From contig DEUM01000013.1 of assembly GCA_002362575.1 (NCBI GenBank), positions 34,888-98,887 of the forward strand: 64,000 bases of DNA, written 5' to 3'. Shown piece after piece: positions 32,840 through 41,880 of this stretch (position 1 is the first letter of the stretch; each line of letters begins with the position of its first letter). The position numbers and the translations under genes were made by a program. The notes beneath the pieces are model-generated. The model saw nothing but the letters and a program-made list of their open reading frames with translations. It had not been told where the DNA came from and did no database searches. The DNA comes from Lachnoclostridium sp. UBA3262. GTDB lineage: Bacteria; Bacillota; Clostridia; Lachnospirales; Lachnospiraceae.

Positions 32840-32872
32840 GTCCTATTGCAAAAATGCAGTAGGACTTTTTTT
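32840..32872 (+). terminator. rho-independent terminator
   Basis: GTCCTATTGCA (32840-32850) pairs over 11 bp (one G-U) with 32855-32865 and is followed by seven T. It is probably the original terminator of the gene at 31095, now separated from it by the cassette. Confidence 0.88.
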
Positions 32873-32909
32873 AATTGCTGTATTTCAAAAAAATTGTAAG
32901 GAGGAATAG

Positions 32910-33530
<621 letters not shown>

Positions 33531-33555
33531 GATAAGCAGATAAGAATAGTTTTAA

Positions 33556-33583
33556 AGTGTCAAAAGGTGTACTTTTTGACACT
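33556..33583. other. candidate recombinase crossover site, left
   Basis: A 28-bp quasi-palindrome: AGTGTCAAAA (33556-33565), eight-base core GGTGTACT, and the exact complement arm (33574-33583). Twenty-two of its bases (33560-33581) are repeated perfectly in inverted orientation at 33715-33736. Two similar half sites around a short asymmetric core are what a serine recombinase dimer binds; the arms resemble hix half sites (TCAAAA). Confidence 0.7.
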
Positions 33584-33725
33584 ATGGCTGCGAGAAATAT
33601 TTTACTACATTTTTTTATCTGGAGCAAGAAAAATTTTAATTTTTAGGTGCCAATAGATAAAATATTTACTGTTTTTGTTGTTTTTATGCTCAAGTACATA
33701 TCTAGGGAAATGATGTCAAAAAGTA
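33570..33725. promoter_or_regulatory. candidate invertible promoter segment
   Basis: About 155 AT-rich bases without a gene lie between the centres of the two inverted sites, directly upstream of the LRR surface-protein operon. Promoter-like elements occur on both strands: plus TTTAAT (33636-33641), 17 bases, TAAAAT (33659-33664); minus TTGCTC (33628-33623), 17 bases, TAAAAA (33605-33600). Neither is strong, so the ON orientation cannot be told from sequence. Confidence 0.5.
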
Positions 33726-33740
33726 CACCTTTTGATAATG
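33713..33740. other. candidate recombinase crossover site, right
   Basis: Inverted copy of the left site: TGTCAAAA (33715-33722), core AGTACACC (33723-33730) and TTTTGATAAT (33731-33740). The core is the exact complement of the left core, as inversion would require. The outermost bases differ (GATGTC and GATAAT), so it is slightly less palindromic. Confidence 0.7.
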
Positions 33741-33785
33741 ATTATTTAATACGAAAAAAATATTTGACTTTTGAGGAGGAGCAAA

Positions 33786-35585
33786 ATGAAACTTACAAAC
33801 AAAATTTCAGTATTACTAGTGCTTGCACTCACTGTTAATGGGATAACATTCATCAATCCTACCAGTGCCAGTGCCGCAAAAAAAGTGTCGCTCAGTACAA
33901 AAAAGCTGACGGTCAAGGTAGGGCAGTCTAAGAAGCTGAAACTGAAAAACAACAAGAAGAAAGCAACATGGAAAGTCCTTTCCGGTAAAAAGAACATTAC
34001 CCTGAAAAGCAAGAAAAAGACAGGAGTAACTGTGGTAGGCAAGAAGAAAGGCTCAGCAAAGGTACAGGCAAAAATCGGAAAGAAGAAGTACGCCTGTAAA
34101 GTGACGGTTAAGGCAAAAAAGGCAAAACCTACACCAAAACCAACCCCGAAGCCGACAGCAAAATCCACACCAAAACCAACAACCAAACCGACAAAAACAC
34201 CGGGACAGGATGTATTGACTTTGTATTATAATGGTAAGAATGAGGAGGATATTAGGAATATAGCACACAGTTCAAAGATACCTGTTCATCTTATTGTGGA
34301 AGATGGTGTGACCAGCATAAGTAGATATGCGGTTAGTGATTGCAGTGAACTGACAAGCATTACGATACCAGCCAGTGTGACCAGCATTGGGGAGGGTGTA
34401 TTTTGTGGTTGTGGTAACCTGACCAGCATTACAGTTGCAGAGGGAAATAGAACATATGATAGTCGGAATAATTGTAATGCAATTATTGAGACTGACACGA
34501 ATACTTTAATTAGAGGTTGTAAAAACACGATGATACCAGCCAGTGTGACCAGCATTGGGAAGTTTGCATTTTATCATTGTGATGGACTGACCAATATCAC
34601 AATATCCGATAGTGTAATCAGTATTGGGGATAGGGCATTTATGGCGTGTAGAGAACTGACCAGTATCACGATACCCGATAGTGTGACTAGCATCGGAGAG
34701 GGAGTATTTTATGCTTGCAGTGTATTAGCCAGTATCACGATACCCGATAGTGTGACCAGCATAGGAGAATGGGCGTTTAGGGATTGTAGTGGGCTGAATA
34801 ACATCACGATGTCTAATAATGTAACTAATATAGGAGAGTTTACATTTCTTGACTGCAGTAGCTTGACCAGTATCACGATACCAGCTAGCGTGACCAGTAT
34901 AGGGAGGGAGGCCTTTGATGGTTGCGGTAACCTGACCAGCATTACAGTCGCAGAGGGAAATAGCATATATGATAGTCGGGATAATTGCAATGCAGTTATT
35001 GAGACCGACACGAATACTTTAATTAGAGGTTGTAAAAACACGGCGATACCCGATAACGTGACCAGTATAGGGGATAGGGCATTTATGGCGTGTAGAGAAC
35101 TGACCAGTATCACGATACCAGCCAGCGTGACCAGCATAGGGAGAGCCGTATTTAAAAGCTGCAGTGGACTGACCAGTATCACAGTTGCAGAAGGAAATAG
35201 AATATATGATAGTCGGAATAATTGCAATGCAATTATTGAGACTGACACAAATATTTTAATTGCAGGTTGTAAAAATACGGTGATACCCGATAACGTGACC
35301 AGTATAGGTGTGTGTGCATTTATGGGTTGCAGTAAACTGACCAGTATCACGATACCTGACAGCGTGCTTAGTATCATGGATGGTGCATTTTATGATTGCA
35401 TTAGCTTGACCAGCATCACAATAGGAAGGGGCGTGAACTATATTAGTGACGCGGATACATTTGGAGATCATGAATTACAAGGACATTCTGCTCCACTGAC
35501 CAGCATCAAATGGAATGGCAACACCTATGCAAGCCTAAGAGAATTTTTCAGAGATTTCTATAAGAAATATGATTATGATATATAG
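33786..35585 (+). CDS. secreted leucine-rich-repeat (BspA-like) surface protein
   Basis: 599 residues. Signal peptide (KISVLLVLALTVNGITF, cleavage near SASAAK), then a Lys-rich Ig-like (BIG2-type) domain (about 30-110, with KVSLSTKKLTVKVGQSKKL), a Thr-Pro-Lys linker (about 113-138) and then about fifteen BspA-type LRR_5 repeats of the form LTSITIPDSVTSIGxxAFxxC. The protein ends without a sortase motif, so attachment is probably through the basic domain. Family members bind host or bacterial surface molecules. The start at 33786 follows GAGGAGGAG and lies 46 bases after the right recombination-like site. Confidence 0.9.
   Translation: MKLTNKISVLLVLALTVNGITFINPTSASAAKKVSLSTKKLTVKVGQSKKLKLKNNKKKATWKVLSGKKNITLKSKKKTGVTVVGKKKGSAKVQAKIGKKKYACKVTVKAKKAKPTPKPTPKPTAKSTPKPTTKPTKTPGQDVLTLYYNGKNEEDIRNIAHSSKIPVHLIVEDGVTSISRYAVSDCSELTSITIPASVTSIGEGVFCGCGNLTSITVAEGNRTYDSRNNCNAIIETDTNTLIRGCKNTMIPASVTSIGKFAFYHCDGLTNITISDSVISIGDRAFMACRELTSITIPDSVTSIGEGVFYACSVLASITIPDSVTSIGEWAFRDCSGLNNITMSNNVTNIGEFTFLDCSSLTSITIPASVTSIGREAFDGCGNLTSITVAEGNSIYDSRDNCNAVIETDTNTLIRGCKNTAIPDNVTSIGDRAFMACRELTSITIPASVTSIGRAVFKSCSGLTSITVAEGNRIYDSRNNCNAIIETDTNILIAGCKNTVIPDNVTSIGVCAFMGCSKLTSITIPDSVLSIMDGAFYDCISLTSITIGRGVNYISDADTFGDHELQGHSAPLTSIKWNGNTYASLREFFRDFYKKYDYDI
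33861..34112 (+). repeat. 252-bp direct repeat (copy 1) encoding the basic Ig-like domain
   Basis: Matches 35682-35933 over the same length with about six differences. The two copies are in the same orientation, so recombination could delete the LRR part of the first gene and fuse the module to the second. Confidence 0.88.
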
Positions 35586-35603
35586 ATAAAGGAGCAAAAC
35601 AAA

Positions 35604-36899
35604 ATGAAAAAATGCAAAAAAATAATGGCGCTTCTGCTTGCTGTAGCGTTGACAGTGAGTAGTATAGCCCTCACAAACCCGACCAGTGCCAGTGCCGCAA
35701 AAAAAGTGTCGCTCAGTACAAAAAAGCTAACTGTCAAGGTAGGGCAGTCTAAGAAACTGAAACTGAAAAACAACAAAAAGAAAGCAACATGGAAAGTCCT
35801 TTCCGGTAAAAAGAACATTACCCTGAAAGGCAAGAAAAAGACAGGAGTAACTGTGGTAGGCAAGAAGAAGGGCTCAGCAAAGGTACAGGCAAAAATCGGA
35901 AAGAAGAAGTACGCCTGTAAAGTGACGGTTAAGTCGGCTACAGTGAATGGTGTGTTGAAGTTACATTATAACGGCAAGAATCTTGATGAAGTTATGGAAC
36001 AAGTGGAAAATACAGATGCATCTGTTCATATTATTGTGGATAAGGGTGTGAAAAAAATAGGAAAACAGGCATTTAGGTTTCCTAAAAACGTGAAGAAAGT
36101 CACGATACCCAACAGCGTGACCAAAATAGGAGAAGGAGCGTTTTGGGACAGCGAGGGACTGACGAGCATCACGATACCAGCCAGCGTAACCCATATCGGA
36201 GATTATGCATTTGCCGGCTGCAGCAGGCTGACCAAAATCACAGTTGCCAAGAAAAACCGTACATATAATAGCCGGGGAAATTGCAATGCAATTATTAAGA
36301 CTAAGACAAATGCTTTAATTGCAGGCTGTAAAAACACTAAGATACCAGATAGTGTGACTAGTATCGGAAGTGGTGCATTTGAGGGTTGCTATGGACTGAC
36401 TAAAATTACGATACCGAACAGAGTGACCAGAATAGAAAATAGTGCATTTCGATATTGCAATAAACTGACTAGAATAACGATACCGAACAGAGTGACCAGC
36501 ATTGAAGCATGGGCGTTTAGTGGTTGTGGACTAACCAGTATCACGATACCAGCCAGCGTGACCAGAATAGAAAAAGAGGCATTTCTCTGTGGCGTTAAGA
36601 AAATCACAGTTGCCAATGGAAACCGTAAATATGATAGTCGAAATAACTGTAATGCAATTATTGAGACAGGTACGAATACTTTGATTACAGGTTGTATAAG
36701 TACTAAGATACCAGATAGCGTGACTAGAATCGGGGATTGGGCATTTTGGGGCTGCGGACTGACGAGTATCACGATACCAGCCAGCGTGACCAGCATTGGA
36801 AAAGAAACATTTACATATTGCGATAGACTGACCAGCATCAAATGGAAGGGCAAAACTTACCCTAGTGTTGATGCGTTCTGGAAAGCATTCAAACCTTGA
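35604..36899 (+). CDS. secreted leucine-rich-repeat (BspA-like) surface protein, paralogue
   Basis: 431 residues, tandem paralogue of the preceding gene, 18 bases downstream. Signal peptide (KIMALLLAVALTVSSIALTN), near-identical basic Ig-like domain, no Pro linker, about ten LRR_5 repeats, and the same C-terminal TSIKWKGKTY ending. The repeats are more Lys/Arg-rich than in the first paralogue, so ligand preference may differ. Bases 35682-35933 are about 97 percent identical to 33861-34112, indicating recent duplication or gene conversion of the N-terminal module. Confidence 0.9.
   Translation: MKKCKKIMALLLAVALTVSSIALTNPTSASAAKKVSLSTKKLTVKVGQSKKLKLKNNKKKATWKVLSGKKNITLKGKKKTGVTVVGKKKGSAKVQAKIGKKKYACKVTVKSATVNGVLKLHYNGKNLDEVMEQVENTDASVHIIVDKGVKKIGKQAFRFPKNVKKVTIPNSVTKIGEGAFWDSEGLTSITIPASVTHIGDYAFAGCSRLTKITVAKKNRTYNSRGNCNAIIKTKTNALIAGCKNTKIPDSVTSIGSGAFEGCYGLTKITIPNRVTRIENSAFRYCNKLTRITIPNRVTSIEAWAFSGCGLTSITIPASVTRIEKEAFLCGVKKITVANGNRKYDSRNNCNAIIETGTNTLITGCISTKIPDSVTRIGDWAFWGCGLTSITIPASVTSIGKETFTYCDRLTSIKWKGKTYPSVDAFWKAFKP
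35682..35933 (+). repeat. 252-bp direct repeat (copy 2) encoding the basic Ig-like domain
   Basis: Second copy of the repeat at 33861-34112. The bases after it diverge at once (linker in copy 1, direct LRR entry in copy 2), which marks the module boundary. Confidence 0.88.
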
Positions 36900-36968
36900 G
36901 ATGGTCAGGCATTTTTACGACAATAATCCAAAGGAATTATCTTGGCAGGATGGCAAGGAGAATAACTG

Positions 36969-38507
36969 ATGATGAGGACAAATGTACTGGAATATCTGGA
37001 AGAAACGGCAGAGCGTGTTCCTGAAAAGATAGCTTTTGCCGATGAGGAGACCTCGCTTTCTTTTTGTGAATTTGAAGAAAGGGCAAAGAAGACAGGTACA
37101 TATTTTGCAGAGAAGGGAATACAGCGGGAACCCATTATAGTTTATATGAAGAAATCACCAGATATTCTGTCTGCTTTTTTCGGTGTAGTATATGCCGGGG
37201 GTTTTTATGTGCCAATAGATGAAGAAATGCCGGATAGACGGATTGAATTGATTTTGGAAAATACACAGGCAAGGTATTTAATCTGTGATGATGAAACGGT
37301 TAAAAAGGCACAGGGATTCAGCTTTAAAAATAACATAGTTTTGTATTCCGATATAATCAGAGCAAATAAGGATGAAAAAATATTAGCGGAAATCCGTAAA
37401 AATTCTTTGGATATTGATCCGGTCTGCATATTCTACACCTCCGGTTCGACGGGGCGCCCTAAGGGAGTAGTGAGCTGCCACAGGGGTATTATTGATTATG
37501 TGGAGAGGCTGTCAGAGGCGGTGGGTTTTGATGAGGATTGTATCTTTGCAAACCAGACGCCGCTGTATTGGGATGCCAGCATGAAAGAAATATATGCGAC
37601 GCTAAAGTATGGCGCAACGACATATTTAGTGCCTAAAAGTCTGTTTATGTTTCCGGTTAAGCTTGTAGAATATTTGAACAGATATCAGGTTAATACCGTG
37701 TGCTGGGTAGTTTCTGCCCTGACAATGATATCGGCGTTTGGAACATTTGATATTGCAAAGCCAAAATTTCTCAAAAGGGTTACCTTCTGCGGTGAAGTAT
37801 TTCCCGTCAGGCAATTTAATATATGGAAGAAAACATTACCGGACGTCGGATTTTATAATTTGTATGGACCTACGGAGGCGACCGGGGTAAGTACATATTA
37901 TCATGCAGACCGGTTTTTTGGAGAGGAGGAGGTTATCCCTATCGGAAAGCCCTTTACCAATACACAGATTTTGCTTTTAAATGAAAAAGGCAGGAAGGTA
38001 GAAGATGGGACGGTAGGTGAAATCTGTATTCGTGGTTCGGGGGTGACATTAGGCTACTACAATGAATGGGATACGACGGAGAGTGTTTATACGCAGAATC
38101 CATTGAATCCATATTACCATGACCGTATTTATCATACAGGGGATTTGGCGTATCTAAATGATGAGGGAAATTTTGTTTTTGTATCCCGGCAGGATTACCA
38201 GATTAAGCATATGGGACACCGTATTGAGTTGGGAGAGATAGAAGCAGATGCAGGAATGGTGGAAGGAGTGTACCGCTGCTGCTGCATTTATGTGAAGGAG
38301 AAAAATAAGATTGTCCTATTTTATGAAGGGAAAATAGATAAAAAATTATTGACGAGAAAGTTACGGGAACGTCTGCCGCAGTATATGCTGCCAAATGCAA
38401 TTATGCCGGTTACCCATTTACCGTTGCTGTCAAATGGTAAACTGGACCGTCAACAAATGCAGGAAATATATTTGAAACATCTGTCTGAAAAAAGAAAAAA
38501 ATCGTAA
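36969..38507 (+). CDS. DltA-like amino-acid adenylation enzyme
   Basis: AMP-forming ligase that activates an amino acid and loads it on a carrier protein. The 512 residues show core A3 YTSGSTGRPKGVV, A4 YWDASMKEIY with the Asp that fixes the alpha-amino group, A5 NLYGPTEATG, A7 YHTGDLAYL, A8 KHMGHRIELGEIE and A10 LPLLSNGKLDR with the catalytic Lys. It is a stand-alone domain, like DltA for D-alanine. The substrate is not certain; alanine is likely from context. A 22-codon frame (36901-36969) just upstream has no binding site and may be a gene remnant. Confidence 0.88.
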   Translation: MMRTNVLEYLEETAERVPEKIAFADEETSLSFCEFEERAKKTGTYFAEKGIQREPIIVYMKKSPDILSAFFGVVYAGGFYVPIDEEMPDRRIELILENTQARYLICDDETVKKAQGFSFKNNIVLYSDIIRANKDEKILAEIRKNSLDIDPVCIFYTSGSTGRPKGVVSCHRGIIDYVERLSEAVGFDEDCIFANQTPLYWDASMKEIYATLKYGATTYLVPKSLFMFPVKLVEYLNRYQVNTVCWVVSALTMISAFGTFDIAKPKFLKRVTFCGEVFPVRQFNIWKKTLPDVGFYNLYGPTEATGVSTYYHADRFFGEEEVIPIGKPFTNTQILLLNEKGRKVEDGTVGEICIRGSGVTLGYYNEWDTTESVYTQNPLNPYYHDRIYHTGDLAYLNDEGNFVFVSRQDYQIKHMGHRIELGEIEADAGMVEGVYRCCCIYVKEKNKIVLFYEGKIDKKLLTRKLRERLPQYMLPNAIMPVTHLPLLSNGKLDRQQMQEIYLKHLSEKRKKS

Positions 38508-38523
38508 GCAGAAGGAGAGACAA

Positions 38524-38769
38524 ATGAATGAAAAAGAAGTAATGCAAAGTGTACTGGATATTCTACAGGAACTTCACGTAGATATTGATTTTGAAAAACA
38601 GGAAAAAATGGTAGATGATAAAATTTTAGATTCCTTTGATCTGGTAACGCTTGTCACAGAATTAGGGGAAGAATTTGACGTGGAGATTACTGCGGGAGAT
38701 TTCGTGGCAGAGAACTTTAATTCTGTAGAGCGCCTTACACGCATGGTAGTCCGGCTGTTGGACGAATAA
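38524..38769 (+). CDS. acyl/aminoacyl carrier protein (DltC-like)
   Basis: 81 residues. Phosphopantetheine attachment Ser is at about residue 37 in DDKILDSFDLVTLVTELGEE. It has the acidic four-helix composition of carrier proteins, with EEFDVEITAGDF as helix III. Sixteen bases after the adenylation enzyme, it is the obvious acceptor of its product and would hand it to the MBOAT protein at 41881. Confidence 0.92.
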   Translation: MNEKEVMQSVLDILQELHVDIDFEKQEKMVDDKILDSFDLVTLVTELGEEFDVEITAGDFVAENFNSVERLTRMVVRLLDE

Positions 38770-38804
38770 TTAAATAGCAAAAAAATTAAGAAAAGAGAAG
38801 AAAC

Positions 38805-40313
38805 ATGATAAAACAGGACGTAAAAAAACAAGACATGACAAAACTGTGCAGGACGGGAGGCTGCCTCGTACTAATATTATTTTCAGCAATCAGTTTGCAT
38901 ATCGGAGTGGGAGCAGACAAAGTGATGGCAAAGACCGTCCCTTCCGGAATTTCAGCAAAATCCGTCAAGGTAGGTAAACAGATTAGGATTAAGAGCAGTA
39001 AAAAGAATGTGGTTTTCAAAAGCAGCAACACAAGCATCGCAAGTGTAGATGCAAAGGGAATTATTACTGGCAAGAAGAAGGGAAAGGTCAGAATAAGTGC
39101 CAAGTGTAAAGGATATAAGAAAAAAACATATTTGCTCACTGTAAAAAAGAATTCTTATAAACCATCATGTCTGCCAGTTACTTTTTCAGAAATTTCTATG
39201 AAAGATGTGCAGATGAAAAACGATGGGGCAGGGAATCCCATATACTATGCACGGATTCGCAATAAATCGAAAAAAGGAAAAATTAAAAAAATTATCTATT
39301 ATTACGAAATACAGGAAATGAAAGAAGTGCAGGATATCGTTTCCGGCGCTGCTGTGACAGTACCGTCCGAGCCACAGGTGCAAAAGACAAATGTAACATT
39401 GACAGCGGTAAATATTGCGGCAGGGAAAACCTCCTCTCTTGTCCGGTGTAAGGGTGACTACACAGGGCAGACATCCAACATGAGGCTGCTTCGAATTGAT
39501 TTGTATACAGGCGACGCCCGGTATCGGTATTCGGCTTCTCCGGAAACCTATTCTTTTCAGTGGGGAACCCGGGATAAGAAAGCCCCTAAAATTAAGGGGC
39601 TGGTAAAGAAAAAAAGTGATACGGGAAACAACGATATTTTTCGTGTATATTATTCCGACAAGAAAAACAGCTATAACTTTAAGAGCTTTGTATCAGCTGT
39701 GGATGACAGAGATGGCAGAGTTAAGGTAAAGGCAGACACGAGTAAAATAAACTGGAGAAAGAGTGGAACATATAAGCTATATTTTACGGCGAAGGATAAG
39801 GCGGGAAATATAGCGAAGTCATGGGCAAAAGTCCAAGTCATTGTTCCCGGGACGGCAGAAAGCATTGCGGATGAAGTGCTCCGTTCTATTACGAGGACCA
39901 AATGGTCGGACAGCAGGAAGGCGAAAGCTATTTACCGATACATTAGGGGCAGCTTCGGCTATGTAAACAGCTCTGCACACACACATTGGCGCACTTCTGC
40001 AACCAAAGGAATCCGGTATCATTCCGGAGACTGTTATACTTATTATTCCGTCGCCCGGCTGCTTTTGACCAGAGCCGGAATCCCAAATGTAATGATTAAG
40101 CGTTATCCGACTACCTATGGGCGGCATTTCTGGAATCTCGTCTATGTCAGAGGAGGGTGGTATCATTTTGATACGACGCCGCGCACCCGGAGGGGGAATT
40201 TTTGCCTTAAGACGGATGCGCAGCTCCGGCATTATTCCAGTGGATATACGTTTAGTTTTATCAAAAAATTGTATCCGGCGCGGGCAACAAAAATCATCAA
40301 TACTACACCATGA
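38805..40313 (+). CDS. exported transglutaminase-like protein with BIG2-type domain
   Basis: 502 residues. N-terminal hydrophobic signal/anchor (GGCLVLILFSAISLHIGVGA), a Lys-rich Ig-like domain (about 45-115, SSNTSIASVDAKGIITGKKK), a middle beta-sandwich (about 125-340, including DKKAPKIKGLVKKK and an HYR/cadherin-like FTAKDKAGNIA) and a C-terminal transglutaminase-like domain. Its triad is Cys in GDCYTYYSVARLLLTRAG, His in RHFWNLVYV and Asp in YHFDTTPR. It may hydrolyse or cross-link amide bonds in the wall. Its stop overlaps the start of the L,D-transpeptidase gene. Confidence 0.87.
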   Translation: MIKQDVKKQDMTKLCRTGGCLVLILFSAISLHIGVGADKVMAKTVPSGISAKSVKVGKQIRIKSSKKNVVFKSSNTSIASVDAKGIITGKKKGKVRISAKCKGYKKKTYLLTVKKNSYKPSCLPVTFSEISMKDVQMKNDGAGNPIYYARIRNKSKKGKIKKIIYYYEIQEMKEVQDIVSGAAVTVPSEPQVQKTNVTLTAVNIAAGKTSSLVRCKGDYTGQTSNMRLLRIDLYTGDARYRYSASPETYSFQWGTRDKKAPKIKGLVKKKSDTGNNDIFRVYYSDKKNSYNFKSFVSAVDDRDGRVKVKADTSKINWRKSGTYKLYFTAKDKAGNIAKSWAKVQVIVPGTAESIADEVLRSITRTKWSDSRKAKAIYRYIRGSFGYVNSSAHTHWRTSATKGIRYHSGDCYTYYSVARLLLTRAGIPNVMIKRYPTTYGRHFWNLVYVRGGWYHFDTTPRTRRGNFCLKTDAQLRHYSSGYTFSFIKKLYPARATKIINTTP

Positions 40314-41848
40314 TAATGAGGAACAAAGTTTTTCAAAGGAAAGAGAGTTTAGATATAATGAGTAGGAAAAAATTACTATGTTGTATAACAGCAGGAGTGA
40401 TTGGTTTTCTTATAGCGGCATTGCTTTGTGTGGTGTTGTATCGGAATCATCACTATAAGGCGTGTTGGTTTGAGGGAACAGTAATCAACGGCTTGGATGT
40501 ATCCGGTCAGACAATGCAGGAATCGCAGGAGACAGTAGTAAAAAACTTTCGGGATTTTTCAATAACCATAAAAGGGCGGAAAAACGGATGCCTTGTAATT
40601 CAGGGAAAGGACATTGATTATTCGCTGAGAGCCGGCTCCGGCTGGGAGAAGCTTTTCGACAAACAGCATAAAAGTTTTTCTCTCCTTAATATTGGCGGGG
40701 AGTGCTCTGTGAATTTTGACGTTTCCTATGATACAGAAAAATTAAAGACATTGTTGTTAGAATCAGAACTGGTAGCGGGAAGCGGGAAATACAAAATTCA
40801 AAACCCGATATCTGCCCATGCCGGCTATGACAAGGAGAAGGCACAGTGTGTCTGTATAAAAGAAGTAAAGGGGAATAAAATTTTGCCAAAGAAGCTGCTG
40901 GCGGCGACAGAGCAGGCGCTGCGGCAGGCAAAGACAGAGCTTGATATAGAGGATGAAAAGGCATATCCCGGAGTATATGAGGAACCACCTGTTACTTCGG
41001 AGGACAAAGAATTGGTGGAAGAAATTGCCCTGTGCAATAATGCGATAATCCGTTTTATCAATTTTCGCGTAGGAGAGGGAATAGAGGAGACGATTACGCC
41101 AAAGCAGATTGCGAAATGGGTTACCTATAAAAATGGTAAAATTAAATATAAAAATAAAGCTATTAAAGCGTGGGCTGACAAGTTTTCTGCCAGATACAGT
41201 ACCGTTGGAAATACAAGGACGATTTTATCACACACGGGAAAAAAGGTTAAGATTTATGGCGGAGATTATGGATGGCTGGTAGATTCGGCAAAGACGCTGA
41301 AACAAATTAAAAAAGCTTTGATGTCGAAAGTCAGCCGGTCATTGACAGAAGCATACATATCAAACCCGAAGGCTTCAAATAAAAAAGCGTTGACATTTAA
41401 AAAGAAGGTTTCGTACCTGAACACGGCGCATAAACGGAGTTTTGGCAAATCAGCCCGGGATTGGGACAAGAAGAATTATACGGAAATATCACTCAGCGAG
41501 CAGATGGTATATGTATTTAGGAAGGGAAAGGTGGCGTTTTCATGCCGCTGTATATCCGGACTGCCGGTAGAAAAGAGGATTACCCGAACAGGAGCTTATT
41601 ATATTAAGGAACACAGACCGGAGTATACAATGACCGGAGATGACTATTCCACACATGTAAGGTTTTGGGTGCGTATTACATGGACAGGAACAGGATTTCA
41701 TCCGGCGACATGGCAGCCGTGGTCGCGCTGGAGCAAAACCCTTTACATGAAAAAAGGTTCCCATGGCTGTATCAATCTTTCTCCGCCGGACGCAGAGAAG
41801 ATTTATCACATGGTGGCGTACCGCGAGGCAGTATTTATTCATCGGTAA
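40310..41848 (+). CDS. L,D-transpeptidase (YkuD) with peptidoglycan-binding-type N-terminal repeats
   Basis: Forms 3-3 cross-links or attaches proteins to DAP in peptidoglycan. Membrane helix at about residues 20-40, two repeats of a VanW/PG_binding_4-type module (INGLDVSGQTMQESQE and GGDYGWLVDSAKTLKQIKKA), then a YkuD domain from LSEQMVYVFRKGKVAFS. The catalytic motif is complete: His earlier and KGSHGCINLSPPDAEKIY with the nucleophilic Cys. Start 40310 overlaps the previous stop; 40358 is an alternative that still keeps the membrane helix. It is unusual to find it between dlt-like genes. Confidence 0.9.
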   Translation: MIMRNKVFQRKESLDIMSRKKLLCCITAGVIGFLIAALLCVVLYRNHHYKACWFEGTVINGLDVSGQTMQESQETVVKNFRDFSITIKGRKNGCLVIQGKDIDYSLRAGSGWEKLFDKQHKSFSLLNIGGECSVNFDVSYDTEKLKTLLLESELVAGSGKYKIQNPISAHAGYDKEKAQCVCIKEVKGNKILPKKLLAATEQALRQAKTELDIEDEKAYPGVYEEPPVTSEDKELVEEIALCNNAIIRFINFRVGEGIEETITPKQIAKWVTYKNGKIKYKNKAIKAWADKFSARYSTVGNTRTILSHTGKKVKIYGGDYGWLVDSAKTLKQIKKALMSKVSRSLTEAYISNPKASNKKALTFKKKVSYLNTAHKRSFGKSARDWDKKNYTEISLSEQMVYVFRKGKVAFSCRCISGLPVEKRITRTGAYYIKEHRPEYTMTGDDYSTHVRFWVRITWTGTGFHPATWQPWSRWSKTLYMKKGSHGCINLSPPDAEKIYHMVAYREAVFIHR

Positions 41849-41880
41849 AATACAGACAGCTATCAGACAGGAGAATTATT

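Noticed and set aside
34709..35377. 222-codon open frame on the minus strand
   Set aside because: Antisense of the LRR repeats; its periodic IVILVSLLQ pattern is only the mirror of the repeat DNA.
34330..35450. Regular DNA repeats resembling a CRISPR array
   Set aside because: Repeats are in frame, imperfect and encode LRR_5 units; there are no conserved direct repeats with unique spacers and no cas genes.
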